Positions 1-8,263 are shown, counted from the stretch's first letter. The stretch: DNA of 64,000 bases from Chryseosolibacter sp964551035 (GCA_964551035.1 CAZKBK010000016.1:1-64000); one strand, 5' to 3'. Translations and numbers: made by a program. The notes: generated from the letters alone by a model not told the origin.

Positions 1-390
1 TTGCCGTCATGGCGTTGTGGGTGCTGCGAGGCGGACGATGCGGTGAGATCTTTTTCTACCGCGAAGGACGTTTACGGAAGGCGCGACTGAAAGGATGTGG
101 AACGGATCGACAGATGCGCTGTTGGATGTAGCGTAGAACGCGGAGCGCGCAAAGGCTCGCGGCGCTCGCTGCCCCCGCTGAAAGCCCTGGCGTAAACGGG
201 CTGGCCTCCAATCCCGTCGCGTAGCGACGACGTGTCGGTAGCCCGGCAATAAGAACCTACATGATGGCGTGCCACAGAAAAACCCGATCGGGAGCTTGCC
301 CTGGATGGCACGCAACGCAGGCATTATATCCAACGCCGGCGCCTTGCCGTCGAGTCCTGACCTACGTTATACGGTGTTGCTCAGACTCCG
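1..390. repeat. GC-rich non-coding segment with hairpins, possible dispersed-repeat or cassette-boundary DNA
   Basis: No convincing gene is visible; the reading frames here have low-complexity, Arg/Ser/Ala-rich translations typical of shadows. Three symmetrical elements are present. CGTCGC-GTA-GCGACG lies at 215-229. CCCGATCGGG is a perfect palindrome at 283-292. It sits inside the loop of GCGTGCCA (267-274) and TGGCACGC (306-313). Base composition changes sharply near 385-390, where an AT-richer coding fragment begins. Dispersed hairpin repeats and integron-like cassette ends both look like this; a single copy cannot decide between them. Confidence 0.4.
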
Positions 391-812
391 AATACTACAA
401 AGTTCAGTTTGACAATGTTGACCGACTGACTGAAGGAGACAGAGTCATTTTGAAAGGTCTTGAAGTTGGAGAAGTAAAGGGCTTTAAATTAGATGACGAA
501 AAGAAAGTCGTCGCGATAATTTGGGTTGGACGAAACATAAAACTGACAAAGGGTTCGACCTTTACCATTCATTCCGACATCTTTGGCACGAGACATATTG
601 AAATAGAACTTTCGGACAACCAAGAATTAATGAATGCAGAGGAAATTCAAACGGGTTATGTTCAACCACCTGACATGACTGGTTTTAAACAACAAACCGC
701 CGAGCAGAGAGACAGTCTTGTAACGCACGACCCGATTTACAGACTCGCTGACACCGTGATGACGCTTTTGAGAAAATCAAGAGACACGACAAAAGTGAAG
801 GAGCAAAGGTAG
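261..812 (+). pseudogene. 5'-truncated MCE (MlaD-type) domain fragment
   Basis: From about residue 45 the frame matches the MCE/MlaD fold: YYKVQFDNVDRLTEGDRV, then a VGEV-type turn and LTKGSTFTIHSDIFG. MlaD-type proteins are periplasmic, inner-membrane-anchored lipid-binding subunits of Mla-like transporters. An intact member starts with a short cytoplasmic stretch and one transmembrane helix directly before the domain. Here those are replaced by Arg/Cys/Pro-rich sequence encoded by the GC-rich segment upstream, so the anchor is missing. No MlaE or MlaF gene is nearby. The coding part is also AT-richer than most of the window. I read it as a truncated remnant; a cytoplasmic or mis-started protein is less likely. 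Confidence 0.6.
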
Positions 813-1068
813 CGGTGACCTGCAACACTTGTGTTTATGTCAGCCGCTGATGATGTGCCATCATAAAAGTGAGTTTTCTAAATTTCCTTCAGCAGCCTGG
901 CACATCCGCATCCCTTCTCCGGTAAGCAATGGTTGGACAGTCGCTGGAGGGCCCTACGGAGCCGGACTAAAATTATGAAGCTACTTTTTCGTAACCGGTG
1001 AGTATGCTATTTTTTTCCAAACTTCGTATTTTAAGGCGGAATTAGCATCTTAAACCCTTAAGCCACCC
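813..1068. other. Intergenic region, no gene recognised
   Basis: 256 bases between the MCE fragment and the YHYH lipoprotein. I see no open frame with plausible composition, no RNA fold and no strong terminator. AT content rises toward the downstream start, as expected for a promoter region, but there is no exact TAnnTTTG element. Confidence 0.4.
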
Positions 1069-1818
1069 ATGCAAACCATCAAACTAAACGCTTTGCTATT
1101 CGTGATAGCAGGATTGGCAAGTTGCGACGACGACGGCGCTACACCGACGGACGATGACCAGAGCGTTCCCGCTGTTTATCAAAAGATATACGGGGCGACG
1201 AGCGTCACTGCTGACGGAACGTATGTCTACATAAAAACCGACGGAACGCCTGACCACGAAAGTGTATATTATCCGACAAACAGCAACCTCTACGAAGACT
1301 TTTCAGGTCCAACCTTTGGAGGATACCCTTTTGCTAAAAATCCGAATACCATTGCCTCCAGAAATTACACCTTTAAAATACCTTTAAACCCAACTCAGGA
1401 TTCAAACCATGCGGCGACACCCTTGGGTCCAATCGGTGTGGCGTTGAACGGCGTTCCATTCTTCAACCAATATGCAGGTCCTAACCAGCCCTTGACAAGC
1501 GAAATGAGCTCCTTTGACCAATGGTGGGGACACCCGGCTCAGGCAGGAGACTATCACTATCACGTAGAACCCACTTATTTAACAACAGTCAAAGCGTCCG
1601 GCGATGCCTTATTGGGTTTTCTCCTCGACGGGTTCCCTGTGTACGGGCCGGAAGAAAGCGGTAGCGCTGTTGAAGGAGGTAGTCTGGATGAATTCCACGG
1701 ACATTTCGGTGTCACCGCCGATTATCCGGAGGGCATCTATCATTATCACGTCACCGACACGGACCCCTACATCAACGGCAATGGCTTCTATGGCACACCG
1801 GGCACGGTTACACAATAG
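1069..1818 (+). CDS. YHYH domain lipoprotein
   Basis: 249 residues. A type II signal peptide ends in the lipobox LASC with Cys19 as lipidation site, so the mature protein should be membrane-attached outside the cytoplasm. Acidic residues (DDDG) follow the Cys. The body carries the YHYH signature twice (residues 162-165 and 224-227), plus ALNGVPFFN (about 125-133) and LLDGFPVYGP (about 185-194), the paired core motifs of the YHYH family. The many exposed His and Asp residues suggest metal binding, but the family has no established activity. It is first in an overlapping operon with a YwqK-type lipoprotein and a SCO copper chaperone, which points to copper or redox handling in the envelope (inference). 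Confidence 0.85.
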   Translation: MQTIKLNALLFVIAGLASCDDDGATPTDDDQSVPAVYQKIYGATSVTADGTYVYIKTDGTPDHESVYYPTNSNLYEDFSGPTFGGYPFAKNPNTIASRNYTFKIPLNPTQDSNHAATPLGPIGVALNGVPFFNQYAGPNQPLTSEMSSFDQWWGHPAQAGDYHYHVEPTYLTTVKASGDALLGFLLDGFPVYGPEESGSAVEGGSLDEFHGHFGVTADYPEGIYHYHVTDTDPYINGNGFYGTPGTVTQ

Positions 1819-2377
1819 CCTGTTCTTCGTCGCCCTGTCCCTTCTCAGTTGCCACCCCGTTGTGAACGAAGAAAGGCCTGAACTTTTGGCTTTCAATGTG
1901 GACTCCCTGGTTTTGGAAAACCGGAATGGCATCCTATACAGGAATAATGCGCCATTCTCGGGAAAGCTCTACCAACTCAATACCCAGGAGGATACGTTGA
2001 TGATCGCAGGTTACTTCAACGGAAAGGAACATGGCGTATGGAAACGTTTTTTTGACAACGGGCAATTGGAAGAACTGCGCTATTTTGACCACGGCGTAAA
2101 AACAAAAACGTTGACACGTTGGTGGCAAAACGGACAAAAGCAGTTGCAATGTGCATTCAGAAGCGGTGAGTACGACGGAACCCTGGTCGAATGGAATGAA
2201 AAGGGAAGGCTGACCAAAGAAATGAACTACAAGGATGGTTATGAAGACGGAAGCCAAAAAATGTACTACGACAACGGAAAAATAAGAAGCAACTACGTGG
2301 TAATAGACGGGAAGCGAATAGGGCTGCTGGGGACAAAAAATTGCGTCAATGTATCGGACAGTATTTTTAAAAGGTAG
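1790..2377 (+). CDS. YwqK/MORN-repeat lipoprotein
   Basis: About 195 residues from ATG 1790; ATG 1781 gives three more. Starts further upstream would lie deep inside the YHYH gene and lack a signal peptide. From 1790 the protein opens with a basic stretch, a hydrophobic core and lipobox LLSC (Cys21). The body has four to five repeats of the form GxxxGxWxxxxxNGxxxxxxxY (for example GKEHGVWKRFFDNGQLEE and GSQKMYYDNGKIRS), the MORN-like repeats of the YwqK family. Databases often call this family a toxin-antitoxin component; nothing here supports that role. It overlaps the upstream gene by about 29 bases and the SCO gene by 29 bases, so translation is probably coupled. Confidence 0.8.
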   Translation: MAHRARLHNSLFFVALSLLSCHPVVNEERPELLAFNVDSLVLENRNGILYRNNAPFSGKLYQLNTQEDTLMIAGYFNGKEHGVWKRFFDNGQLEELRYFDHGVKTKTLTRWWQNGQKQLQCAFRSGEYDGTLVEWNEKGRLTKEMNYKDGYEDGSQKMYYDNGKIRSNYVVIDGKRIGLLGTKNCVNVSDSIFKR

Positions 2378-3005
2378 CCGAACGCTTCTTCTTTTAGCCC
2401 TGCTGTGGCCCATCGCTTGCACCGACAAGCGGGAACAACTTCCATATTACAATACGCCTGATTTTACACCGCTGTTTATCCGGGACCCCAAACATGTAAC
2501 TGACCACATACCTCACCAGATTGGAAAGTTTTCTCTCACCGACCAGGACGGACAAACCATTTCAGACGGGGATGTTGAAGGCAAGATCCACGTCGCCAAT
2601 TTCATTTTCACTTCGTGTGGAAGCATTTGCCCCACGATGACGCAAAACCTGAAAAAAGCGAGCGAATACTTTGAAAAAGACAGCGCGGTTGTATTTCTCT
2701 CTTTCAGCGTAACGCCGTGGATAGACGACGTGCCAACACTGAAAACGTACAAGGCACACAACGACATCACCAACCCTAACTGGCATTTCCTCACGGGCGG
2801 CCAGGGAGAAATATACAGGCTGGCCCGAACCTCTTATTTTGCGGAAGAAGATTTGGGGTTTACCAAAGACAGCACGGAATTCTTACACACCGAACACATT
2901 CTGCTTATTGACAAAACAAAACGAATACGGGGCATTTATAACGGCACGCTGAAATTGGACATTGAACATTTGATAAAAGACATTGAAACGTTGTCAGAAG
3001 AATAA
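2349..3005 (+). CDS. SCO1/SenC-family copper chaperone (thioredoxin-like lipoprotein)
   Basis: 218 residues. The hydrophobic leader ends at Cys24 (PIAC), a plausible lipobox. The thioredoxin-like fold carries the SCO copper motif TSCGSICP with Cys90 and Cys94, and a distal His in FLHTEHILLID (His183 is the likely third ligand). SCO proteins bind Cu(I)/Cu(II) through these three residues and either load the CuA centre of cytochrome oxidase or act as thiol-disulphide reductases. No oxidase gene is in the window, so the target may be the YHYH protein encoded two genes upstream (inference). The start overlaps the YwqK gene by 29 bases; the next gene starts one base after the stop. Confidence 0.88.
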   Translation: MYRTVFLKGSRTLLLLALLWPIACTDKREQLPYYNTPDFTPLFIRDPKHVTDHIPHQIGKFSLTDQDGQTISDGDVEGKIHVANFIFTSCGSICPTMTQNLKKASEYFEKDSAVVFLSFSVTPWIDDVPTLKTYKAHNDITNPNWHFLTGGQGEIYRLARTSYFAEEDLGFTKDSTEFLHTEHILLIDKTKRIRGIYNGTLKLDIEHLIKDIETLSEE

Positions 3006-3006
3006 A

Positions 3007-3651
3007 ATGACCGAAGAAGAAATTCCCGACTACAACATTTTCATGATGTGCGAACGGCTCAATAGGGACGCGCTTACGGAACTCGGTGCCGACTACTATT
3101 TCAGAAATTGCCGGCCCGATGAACTGGAGATATGGAAGGCATTTCCTTTTGACGGCCCTACCGTTCCGCCAGCATATGAAGACTTCATGAATCAAATTAT
3201 AAAGGACTCGTATGGTGATGACATGGATACCTTCTTCGGAAACACGCTCCTGGTATGCAACGAAGATGACAAGCCCGTCGCAACCTGCTCCCGTTGGAAG
3301 GCCTATGGAAAATTCAACTCGATCCATTGGCTAAAGACACTCAAATCACATGAAGGAAAGGGAATTGGACGAGCGGTACTTTCTGCAATAATGCGAACAT
3401 TCGCACCAGGGGATTATCCGATTTACATCCACACACAGCCCGGAAGCTTCCGGGCAATTAAACTGTACGCCGACTTCGGCTTTCACCTTCTATCGGGTGG
3501 AAAGCTTGGAACAAGAACCAACGACCTTGAAAAATGCTTGCCAATACTTAAGGAGTTCATTCCACAGAAAGACTTTGAAAAGCTAAGGATCACCGATACG
3601 CCCGGGCACTTCATAAAGTTATTAGCGAATGAGACGACCATTCAGTTTTGA
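3007..3651 (+). CDS. GNAT-family N-acetyltransferase
   Basis: About 214 residues from ATG 3007, one base after the SCO stop; the longer frame from 2983 would run into the SCO gene. The acetyl-CoA motif A is visible as HEGKGIGRAVLSAIM (about residues 117-131). It is followed by YIHTQPGSFRAIKLYADFGF, the motif B region of GNAT enzymes. The N-terminal third is acidic and not recognisable. The substrate is unknown. The position at the end of the YHYH-YwqK-SCO operon suggests co-transcription, though a cytoplasmic acetyltransferase has no obvious role in envelope copper handling. Confidence 0.75.
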   Translation: MTEEEIPDYNIFMMCERLNRDALTELGADYYFRNCRPDELEIWKAFPFDGPTVPPAYEDFMNQIIKDSYGDDMDTFFGNTLLVCNEDDKPVATCSRWKAYGKFNSIHWLKTLKSHEGKGIGRAVLSAIMRTFAPGDYPIYIHTQPGSFRAIKLYADFGFHLLSGGKLGTRTNDLEKCLPILKEFIPQKDFEKLRITDTPGHFIKLLANETTIQF

Positions 3652-3709
3652 CAATGAAAAGACGCTCGGCCCATACCTCAGGACCGCGCGGCTTTGAAGT
3701 TTTTCGTCC

Positions 3710-3729
3710 GTTCCGGTTGAACCCGGAAC
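3710..3729. terminator. Hairpin between convergent genes
   Basis: GTTCCGG (3710-3716) pairs with CCGGAAC (3723-3729) across a 6-base loop. It lies between the stops of the plus-strand GNAT gene and a minus-strand membrane protein gene. There is no U tract on either side, so its role as a two-way terminator is tentative. Confidence 0.35.
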
Positions 3730-3737
3730 CCGAATCC

Positions 3738-4070
3738 TTACCCTTTCGATTCCGGATTTACCGGCTTTTCGATCTCGCGTTTGGCGTGCTCCTGGAGGTC
3801 GAACAGCTTCGCTTTAAGGGTGTTGATCTCGTCGTGCAGGGCATCCTTCTCCCGGTTATTTTCGCTATTGGCGATCATCACCCACGCCACATCGGCGATG
3901 AGGAGCACCAGCCCGAACATGGCCCCGTACTTCATCCACGACATCCATTTCAGGATTTGGGTAAGGAGGCCGAAGTCGTTCTTGTTGCCCTCGACATAGA
4001 AGGTGAAAAACAGAAGGAACAGGTGGAATACACCGAAGACAACGTAGAAAATGAGCCTGTTCTTGTTCAT
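3738..4070 (-). CDS. Small two-helix membrane protein with C-terminal coiled coil
   Basis: 110 residues. There are two hydrophobic helices (about residues 7-27 and 46-68) separated by a short charged loop. A heptad-rich, Glu/Lys-rich tail (about 72-103; DEINTLKAKLFDLQEHAKREIE) is predicted to be a cytoplasmic coiled coil. I do not recognise a family. The gene lies 62 bases downstream of the ABC exporter on the same strand, so it could be read from the same transcript. Codon use and the clear helix-coil layout make it a credible gene. Confidence 0.7.
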   Translation of the reverse strand: MNKNRLIFYVVFGVFHLFLLFFTFYVEGNKNDFGLLTQILKWMSWMKYGAMFGLVLLIADVAWVMIANSENNREKDALHDEINTLKAKLFDLQEHAKREIEKPVNPESKG

Positions 4071-4132
4071 TGGGGTTTAGTTAGGCTATAGCAAGCTTAA
4101 AGGTAATCCAAAAAAAAATAGCGACAAAACGC

Positions 4133-5962
4133 CTACACCTTCTGAATATCCGTGAGCTTGCGGTACAGCCCACTCTGGTCGACGAGCGTGTCATGGGTAC
4201 CCCGCTCAACGATCTCCCCGTTCTGGATCACGACGATCTCATCGGCATGCTGGATGGTGCTGAGCCGGTGCGCAATGACAATGGACGTCCGGTTGCGCAT
4301 CAAATTGTTCAACGCATCCTGGACAAGTTTCTCCGACTCCGAGTCGAGCGCCGACGTGGCCTCGTCGAGGATGAGGATCGGCGGGTTTTTGAGTACCGCC
4401 CGCGCGATGCTCAGTCGCTGGCGCTGCCCTCCCGAAAGCTTCGAACCCCGTTCCCCGATGGTCGTCTGGTAGCCCTGTTCGGTCTGCATGATAAATTCGT
4501 GCGCGTTGGCCACTTTCGCCGCGTGGATCACATCTTCCTCGCGCACCTGTTCCATGCCAAAAGCGATGTTGTTGAAGATCGAGTCGTTGAAAAGAATCGA
4601 CTCCTGCGTGACAACACCCATCTGGCGCCGAAGCGATTCAATGTCGTAGTCCGGCAGGGGTATGCCGTCGAGCTTCACGGCACCGCTGGCAGGATCATAA
4701 AATCGGGGAATGAGGTCGGCGAGCGTCGACTTGCCACCACCCGAAGGCCCCACCAGCGCCACGGTCTTCCCTTTCTGCACGGTGAGGTTGATGTTTCGCA
4801 GCACGTGCTTTTCGTCATAGGCGAAACTCACGTTGTCGAAGGAAATGCTATCAGTGAACTGTCCGACCTTGATGGCGTCGGGTTTGTTCCGGATCAGGGG
4901 CTCGGTGTCGATGATCTCAAATATCCGTCGTGCCGACACCATCCCTTTCTGAAGCGAAGTCACACCATTGGAAAAATTCTTTGCCGGTTGGATGATCTGG
5001 GCAAAGATGCCGAGGAAAACGAGAAACTCGCCCGGGCTGAGTTCCGGGTCATCGCGCAACACCAGCGAAGCGCCGTAGTACAGGATGACGGCGACGATGA
5101 TGATGCCCAAGGTTTCGGAAACGGGCGCCGCCAGTTCGTTCTTGCGGGCGATCGAAAGATTGACTTTCCGGTGGTAGCTGGTCTCGCCATCGATCTTTTT
5201 GAAAATAAACCCCCGGGCATTGAACGCCTTGACCACGCGCATCCCGCCAAAGGTCTCATCGAGGATGTTCACGATCCTGCCCACGGCCTCCTGGCTCTGA
5301 ACGGCTTTCCGCTTCAGGCGCTTCACCAACTCGGCGACGAATCCTCCCGTCAGCGGAAGCAACACCAGCGTGAACAACGTGAACTTTACGGATATGAAAA
5401 ACAGCGCGCCAAAGTAAAACACGATGGTGATCGGTTCCTTCATCACGAACTTGAGGCTGTTGACCATGGCCGTCTCGGCCTCGACAACGTCATTCGTGAA
5501 CCGCGAGATCAGATCGCCTTTTCTGTTCGTGTTGAAGAACCCGATGTGAAGTCTGGTGACGTTTTGAAAAAAATGCATCCGGAGGTTTTTCACGATATCG
5601 ACCTTGATCCGCGAAGCAACCATCCGTTCCATATACCGGAAGATGTTGGCGGCGATAACGCTGACAACGATCGACACGCATATGAACTTCACCGCGCCCA
5701 TCGACCCCTCCCGCTCGATCACGCCCAGGAAATGATAATTGAAAACGTCGATGGCGTATTGGATGGAAAATGAAAATTCCGGCAGCGTGGCGGCAGCCGG
5801 GGGTTCAACACTTTCCTGCCCTAAAAGCATGTTCAGCATCGGGATGAGCAGCGTCATGTAAACCAGGCTCAACACGATTCCCATTACAGAAAAGACCAGG
5901 AACTGAATCAGCCGAACAACAACTGCGGGGGAATACCTGAGAATACGAAAATAGAGTTCCAT
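4133..5962 (-). CDS. MsbA-type ABC exporter, fused permease and ATPase
   Basis: 609 residues, the usual size of an MsbA half-transporter. The N-terminal half has about six transmembrane helices. The nucleotide-binding domain has Walker A GPSGGGKST (from residue 405), signature LSGGQ (about 509), Walker B ILILDE (about 529-534) and the H-loop His at about 565, all intact. Homodimeric exporters of this class flip lipid A, other lipids or drugs across the inner membrane. The gene follows the Wzi/RemB-like barrel gene by only 6 bases on the same strand, so an envelope glycolipid or polysaccharide substrate is plausible (inference). Assignment to MsbA rather than a multidrug exporter is not certain. 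Confidence 0.88.
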   Translation of the reverse strand: MELYFRILRYSPAVVVRLIQFLVFSVMGIVLSLVYMTLLIPMLNMLLGQESVEPPAAATLPEFSFSIQYAIDVFNYHFLGVIEREGSMGAVKFICVSIVVSVIAANIFRYMERMVASRIKVDIVKNLRMHFFQNVTRLHIGFFNTNRKGDLISRFTNDVVEAETAMVNSLKFVMKEPITIVFYFGALFFISVKFTLFTLVLLPLTGGFVAELVKRLKRKAVQSQEAVGRIVNILDETFGGMRVVKAFNARGFIFKKIDGETSYHRKVNLSIARKNELAAPVSETLGIIIVAVILYYGASLVLRDDPELSPGEFLVFLGIFAQIIQPAKNFSNGVTSLQKGMVSARRIFEIIDTEPLIRNKPDAIKVGQFTDSISFDNVSFAYDEKHVLRNINLTVQKGKTVALVGPSGGGKSTLADLIPRFYDPASGAVKLDGIPLPDYDIESLRRQMGVVTQESILFNDSIFNNIAFGMEQVREEDVIHAAKVANAHEFIMQTEQGYQTTIGERGSKLSGGQRQRLSIARAVLKNPPILILDEATSALDSESEKLVQDALNNLMRNRTSIVIAHRLSTIQHADEIVVIQNGEIVERGTHDTLVDQSGLYRKLTDIQKV

Positions 5963-5968
5963 CTAAGA

Positions 5969-7645
5969 TCAGAAGTCGTAATGCCGCTGTGGAATATTCC
6001 ACCGCAAAGCTAGTGAAGTTATGGTTGTATTGTTGTGACGCGCGGGATCGATGCTCTCGCTTTTCCGGATAAGAACGGCGCCGTCTATGAAAACGTTGTG
6101 TTTGAGCTGCCAGGAAGCGGTAAACGTTCCGAGCATGACCTGGTTCTGAACACCCTGCAACAAGGTATTTCCCAGTTCGCGCTCGCGTGTGGTATTCAGT
6201 TTCAAAATGTCTCCTCCCCAGTTCACGCCGGTGGTATCGCGGCCGGTTTCCATGAGCATAAGTTTAGCGGTCAGGTTCAGGCGCGGCAACGGTTGGTACC
6301 GCATGATACCGACCACCTCGCGGAAGTTCGCGCCCAACGGGTGGGCAATGGGTTGCCGGTAACTGGAATAGTTCCCGAAGTTCGTGCCATGGGAATACGT
6401 GTAGGGCCTCACCACATTGACTTCCCCCTGGAAATCGAGATTGGCGATGCCGAATGCATCCACATACTTCCCGCCCACCTGTACGCCAAACTTGTTCGCC
6501 CACCACCCATCCTGGTCGCGGAGGTGGTCGATCACAAATTCATCCAAAATGAATTGCCCGTATAATGAAAGCTTGCGCGCCACATTCCACTTGAAGTCCA
6601 TGCCAAGCAAAACGTTGTCGCTGCTGCCATTCTGCTGCTCGATGGCGCGGTAAAAGATGATGGGGTTCAAATAGTCCAGGCGAAACTGGCTTGCTCCCGT
6701 GGGATCGTCAGGGCTGAAGATGACCGACTCGAACACACCCAGGTTGAACTTCTTTCCGACGTTGATGCTGAGGTGATGGAGGGCGTTATACTTGTTCGGA
6801 TAACTTCCCGTGCCCGTCATAAGCTTGTTGTCTGCCACCATTTGGTTCACGACGAACAGGTAGTTGAGTTTCCAGACTTTGACGTTGCCTTTGAGAAAAA
6901 GCGCGGGTGGGGCAAAATCCGAAAAGATCAATGACCGGTAGCCGTTGCCGATAAACATCCGGTCGTGCCCGAACTGGAAACCAATGTGTTTCGTGGCGTA
7001 GAATGCGACATAGCCGCGGGCCTGAAGAAAATCGACGCCCTGCCCTTCCTTGTAGTTCTTCCAGAACCCCTCGTGCGGAACCACCTTGTGTTCCGTTATC
7101 CAGTCCGATACATACTGTGGAAGCAGCACCTGGTTGTCGGTGAGGTAGGTGTAAAAGGCCACCTTCCGGTCGACCATCCCGCGCACTTCCACGCCTCTCG
7201 TGTTGACGAACAACGGCTCGTCACGGCGCGAATCCTTGCCGGCGCCAACGTAAAGGACCGGATTCACGTGCAGGTCGAAATCCTCATGGTCGACATGAAA
7301 GAAATCCGACTTTTTCCGGTAGAAGTGTCTGAAGACGGGTTGATCACTGTCCGCGGATGGCGCGCCGGACCATTCCCAACTGTCGTTGCGCAGGTAGTCG
7401 TAATTGAAGCGGTCGGTACGCGACCCGATCAGGCCCTGGTTTTCCACAGAATCCATAAACGCGATAATCGCCGACCGTTCATACGGCTTGACGGCGGTAA
7501 ACACCGGCGAAATGATCCGGCCGGCCTTAACCTCGTACCGGTCTACCCAATGGTAATAGTCGTCGTTCAGCGGCGCATAAGCGCTCTGGCAAAAGGCCTG
7601 GGAGCCGGTCAAGGCAGCAAGGACAAGTATAGGGGCAAATCTCAT
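5969..7645 (-). CDS. Capsule-assembly Wzi-like / gliding-motility RemB-like outer-membrane beta-barrel
   Basis: 558 residues from ATG 7645, which gives a clean signal peptide (MRFAPILVLAALTGSQAFCQS). The longer frame to 7879 adds 78 Arg/Pro-rich residues and is rejected. The mature protein shows alternating aromatic beta-strands, the GFQFGHDRMFIGNGYRSLIFSDFAPP segment typical of Wzi/RemB relatives, and ends in Phe, as outer-membrane barrels often do. Wzi binds capsule at the cell surface in Gram-negatives; the flavobacterial relative RemB is linked to gliding. An exact TATTTTTG -7 box lies just upstream (7657-7664, minus strand). It is probably co-transcribed with the ABC exporter 6 bases downstream. 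Confidence 0.75.
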   Translation of the reverse strand: MRFAPILVLAALTGSQAFCQSAYAPLNDDYYHWVDRYEVKAGRIISPVFTAVKPYERSAIIAFMDSVENQGLIGSRTDRFNYDYLRNDSWEWSGAPSADSDQPVFRHFYRKKSDFFHVDHEDFDLHVNPVLYVGAGKDSRRDEPLFVNTRGVEVRGMVDRKVAFYTYLTDNQVLLPQYVSDWITEHKVVPHEGFWKNYKEGQGVDFLQARGYVAFYATKHIGFQFGHDRMFIGNGYRSLIFSDFAPPALFLKGNVKVWKLNYLFVVNQMVADNKLMTGTGSYPNKYNALHHLSINVGKKFNLGVFESVIFSPDDPTGASQFRLDYLNPIIFYRAIEQQNGSSDNVLLGMDFKWNVARKLSLYGQFILDEFVIDHLRDQDGWWANKFGVQVGGKYVDAFGIANLDFQGEVNVVRPYTYSHGTNFGNYSSYRQPIAHPLGANFREVVGIMRYQPLPRLNLTAKLMLMETGRDTTGVNWGGDILKLNTTRERELGNTLLQGVQNQVMLGTFTASWQLKHNVFIDGAVLIRKSESIDPARHNNTTITSLALRWNIPQRHYDF

Positions 7646-7656
7646 GACTGGACCGA

Positions 7657-7664
7657 CAAAAATA
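7657..7664 (-). promoter_or_regulatory. -7 element TATTTTTG of the Wzi/RemB-like gene
   Basis: Exact match to the Bacteroidota TAnnTTTG consensus on the minus strand, 12 bases from the chosen start. No good -33 TTTG is visible at the usual spacing, and the leader would be very short. Confidence 0.4.
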
Positions 7665-7928
7665 CGAAGGGAAAGGCCATTTCTTTGAATTCGTTGGCAT
7701 TCTCTTGACCGGACCATCCGGTGGACCGGGCGGGCGAAAATTCGCCACATTGGCCGATGTCTTCCTGCGTCAGGTGGTTGTGTTTGGTCGCCCTGTCGCC
7801 AGTTTGCGGAAGCCGGCAACCGGACCTTGGCGTCAACGCCCGCGGTCACATCCCTTTGATGGATAGATTGGAAACTCAAAATACCCCGTTTCTTGGCCCC
7901 CTGAGGTCAAAAATCTTTAAACCGCCAA

Positions 7929-7959
7929 ATTGGATTTTGGCTCCTAACCGTTATCTTTG
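7929..7959 (+). promoter_or_regulatory. Bacteroidota-type promoter of rpmE2
   Basis: TATCTTTG at 7952-7959 matches TAnnTTTG exactly. ATTG at 7929-7932 is a one-mismatch -33 element at a 19-base spacing. The L31 start follows at 7993, giving a leader of roughly 25-30 bases. Confidence 0.55.
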
Positions 7960-7992
7960 CAGTCCCTTTTGGGGAAAAAAGCACATTTTGAT

Positions 7993-8238
7993 ATGAAAAA
8001 AGGCATTCATCCTGAGTATAAAGACGTTGTTTTCTGGGATACGTCCAGTGATCACAAGTTCCTGAGTCGTTCTACCCAGGCGCCGAAAGAAACGATCAAA
8101 TGGGAAGACGGGAAGGAATATCCCGTGATCAAGGTGGAAGTCAGTTCCGCATCGCACCCGTTCTTTACCGGCAAGAAAATGTTCGTCGACACGGCGGGCC
8201 GCGTAGAGAAATTCAGGAACAAGTACAAAAAAGCATAA
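7993..8238 (+). CDS. rpmE2: 50S ribosomal protein L31 type B
   Basis: 81 residues from ATG 7993; twelve extra in-frame codons upstream overlap the promoter and are rejected. The sequence MKKGIHPEYKDVVFWDTSSD with the central ASHPFFTGKKMFVDTAGRVEKF block is diagnostic of bacterial L31. The CxxC zinc-binding pairs of type A L31 are absent, which makes this the zinc-independent type B. L31 bridges the central protuberance of the large subunit and the head of the small subunit. The gene is a single transcription unit with its own promoter and a strong terminator. Confidence 0.95.
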   Translation: MKKGIHPEYKDVVFWDTSSDHKFLSRSTQAPKETIKWEDGKEYPVIKVEVSSASHPFFTGKKMFVDTAGRVEKFRNKYKKA

Positions 8239-8263
8239 GTTACTTCTTCGATCATACACTGTG

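Larger units (their letters stand above)
7646..7992. other. Divergent intergenic region between barrel gene and rpmE2
   Basis: 347 bases without a credible gene. It carries the minus-strand promoter of the barrel gene near its left end and the plus-strand rpmE2 promoter near its right end. In between there is a short inverted repeat ACCGGA-CCA-TCCGGT at 7709-7723, of unknown meaning. Confidence 0.5.

Noticed and set aside
1790..2377. YwqK protein as a toxin-antitoxin component
   Set aside because: There is no adjacent toxin gene; the protein is a lipoprotein with MORN-like repeats, which points to the envelope.
4193..5773. 526-residue open frame on the plus strand opposite the ABC exporter
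   Set aside because: It is antisense to a strongly supported ABC transporter with all nucleotide-binding motifs; the Asp/His/Arg-rich translation is a codon-bias shadow.
6965..7708. 247-residue plus-strand frame opposite the Wzi/RemB-like gene
   Set aside because: Antisense to a well-supported beta-barrel gene; no motif and non-native composition.
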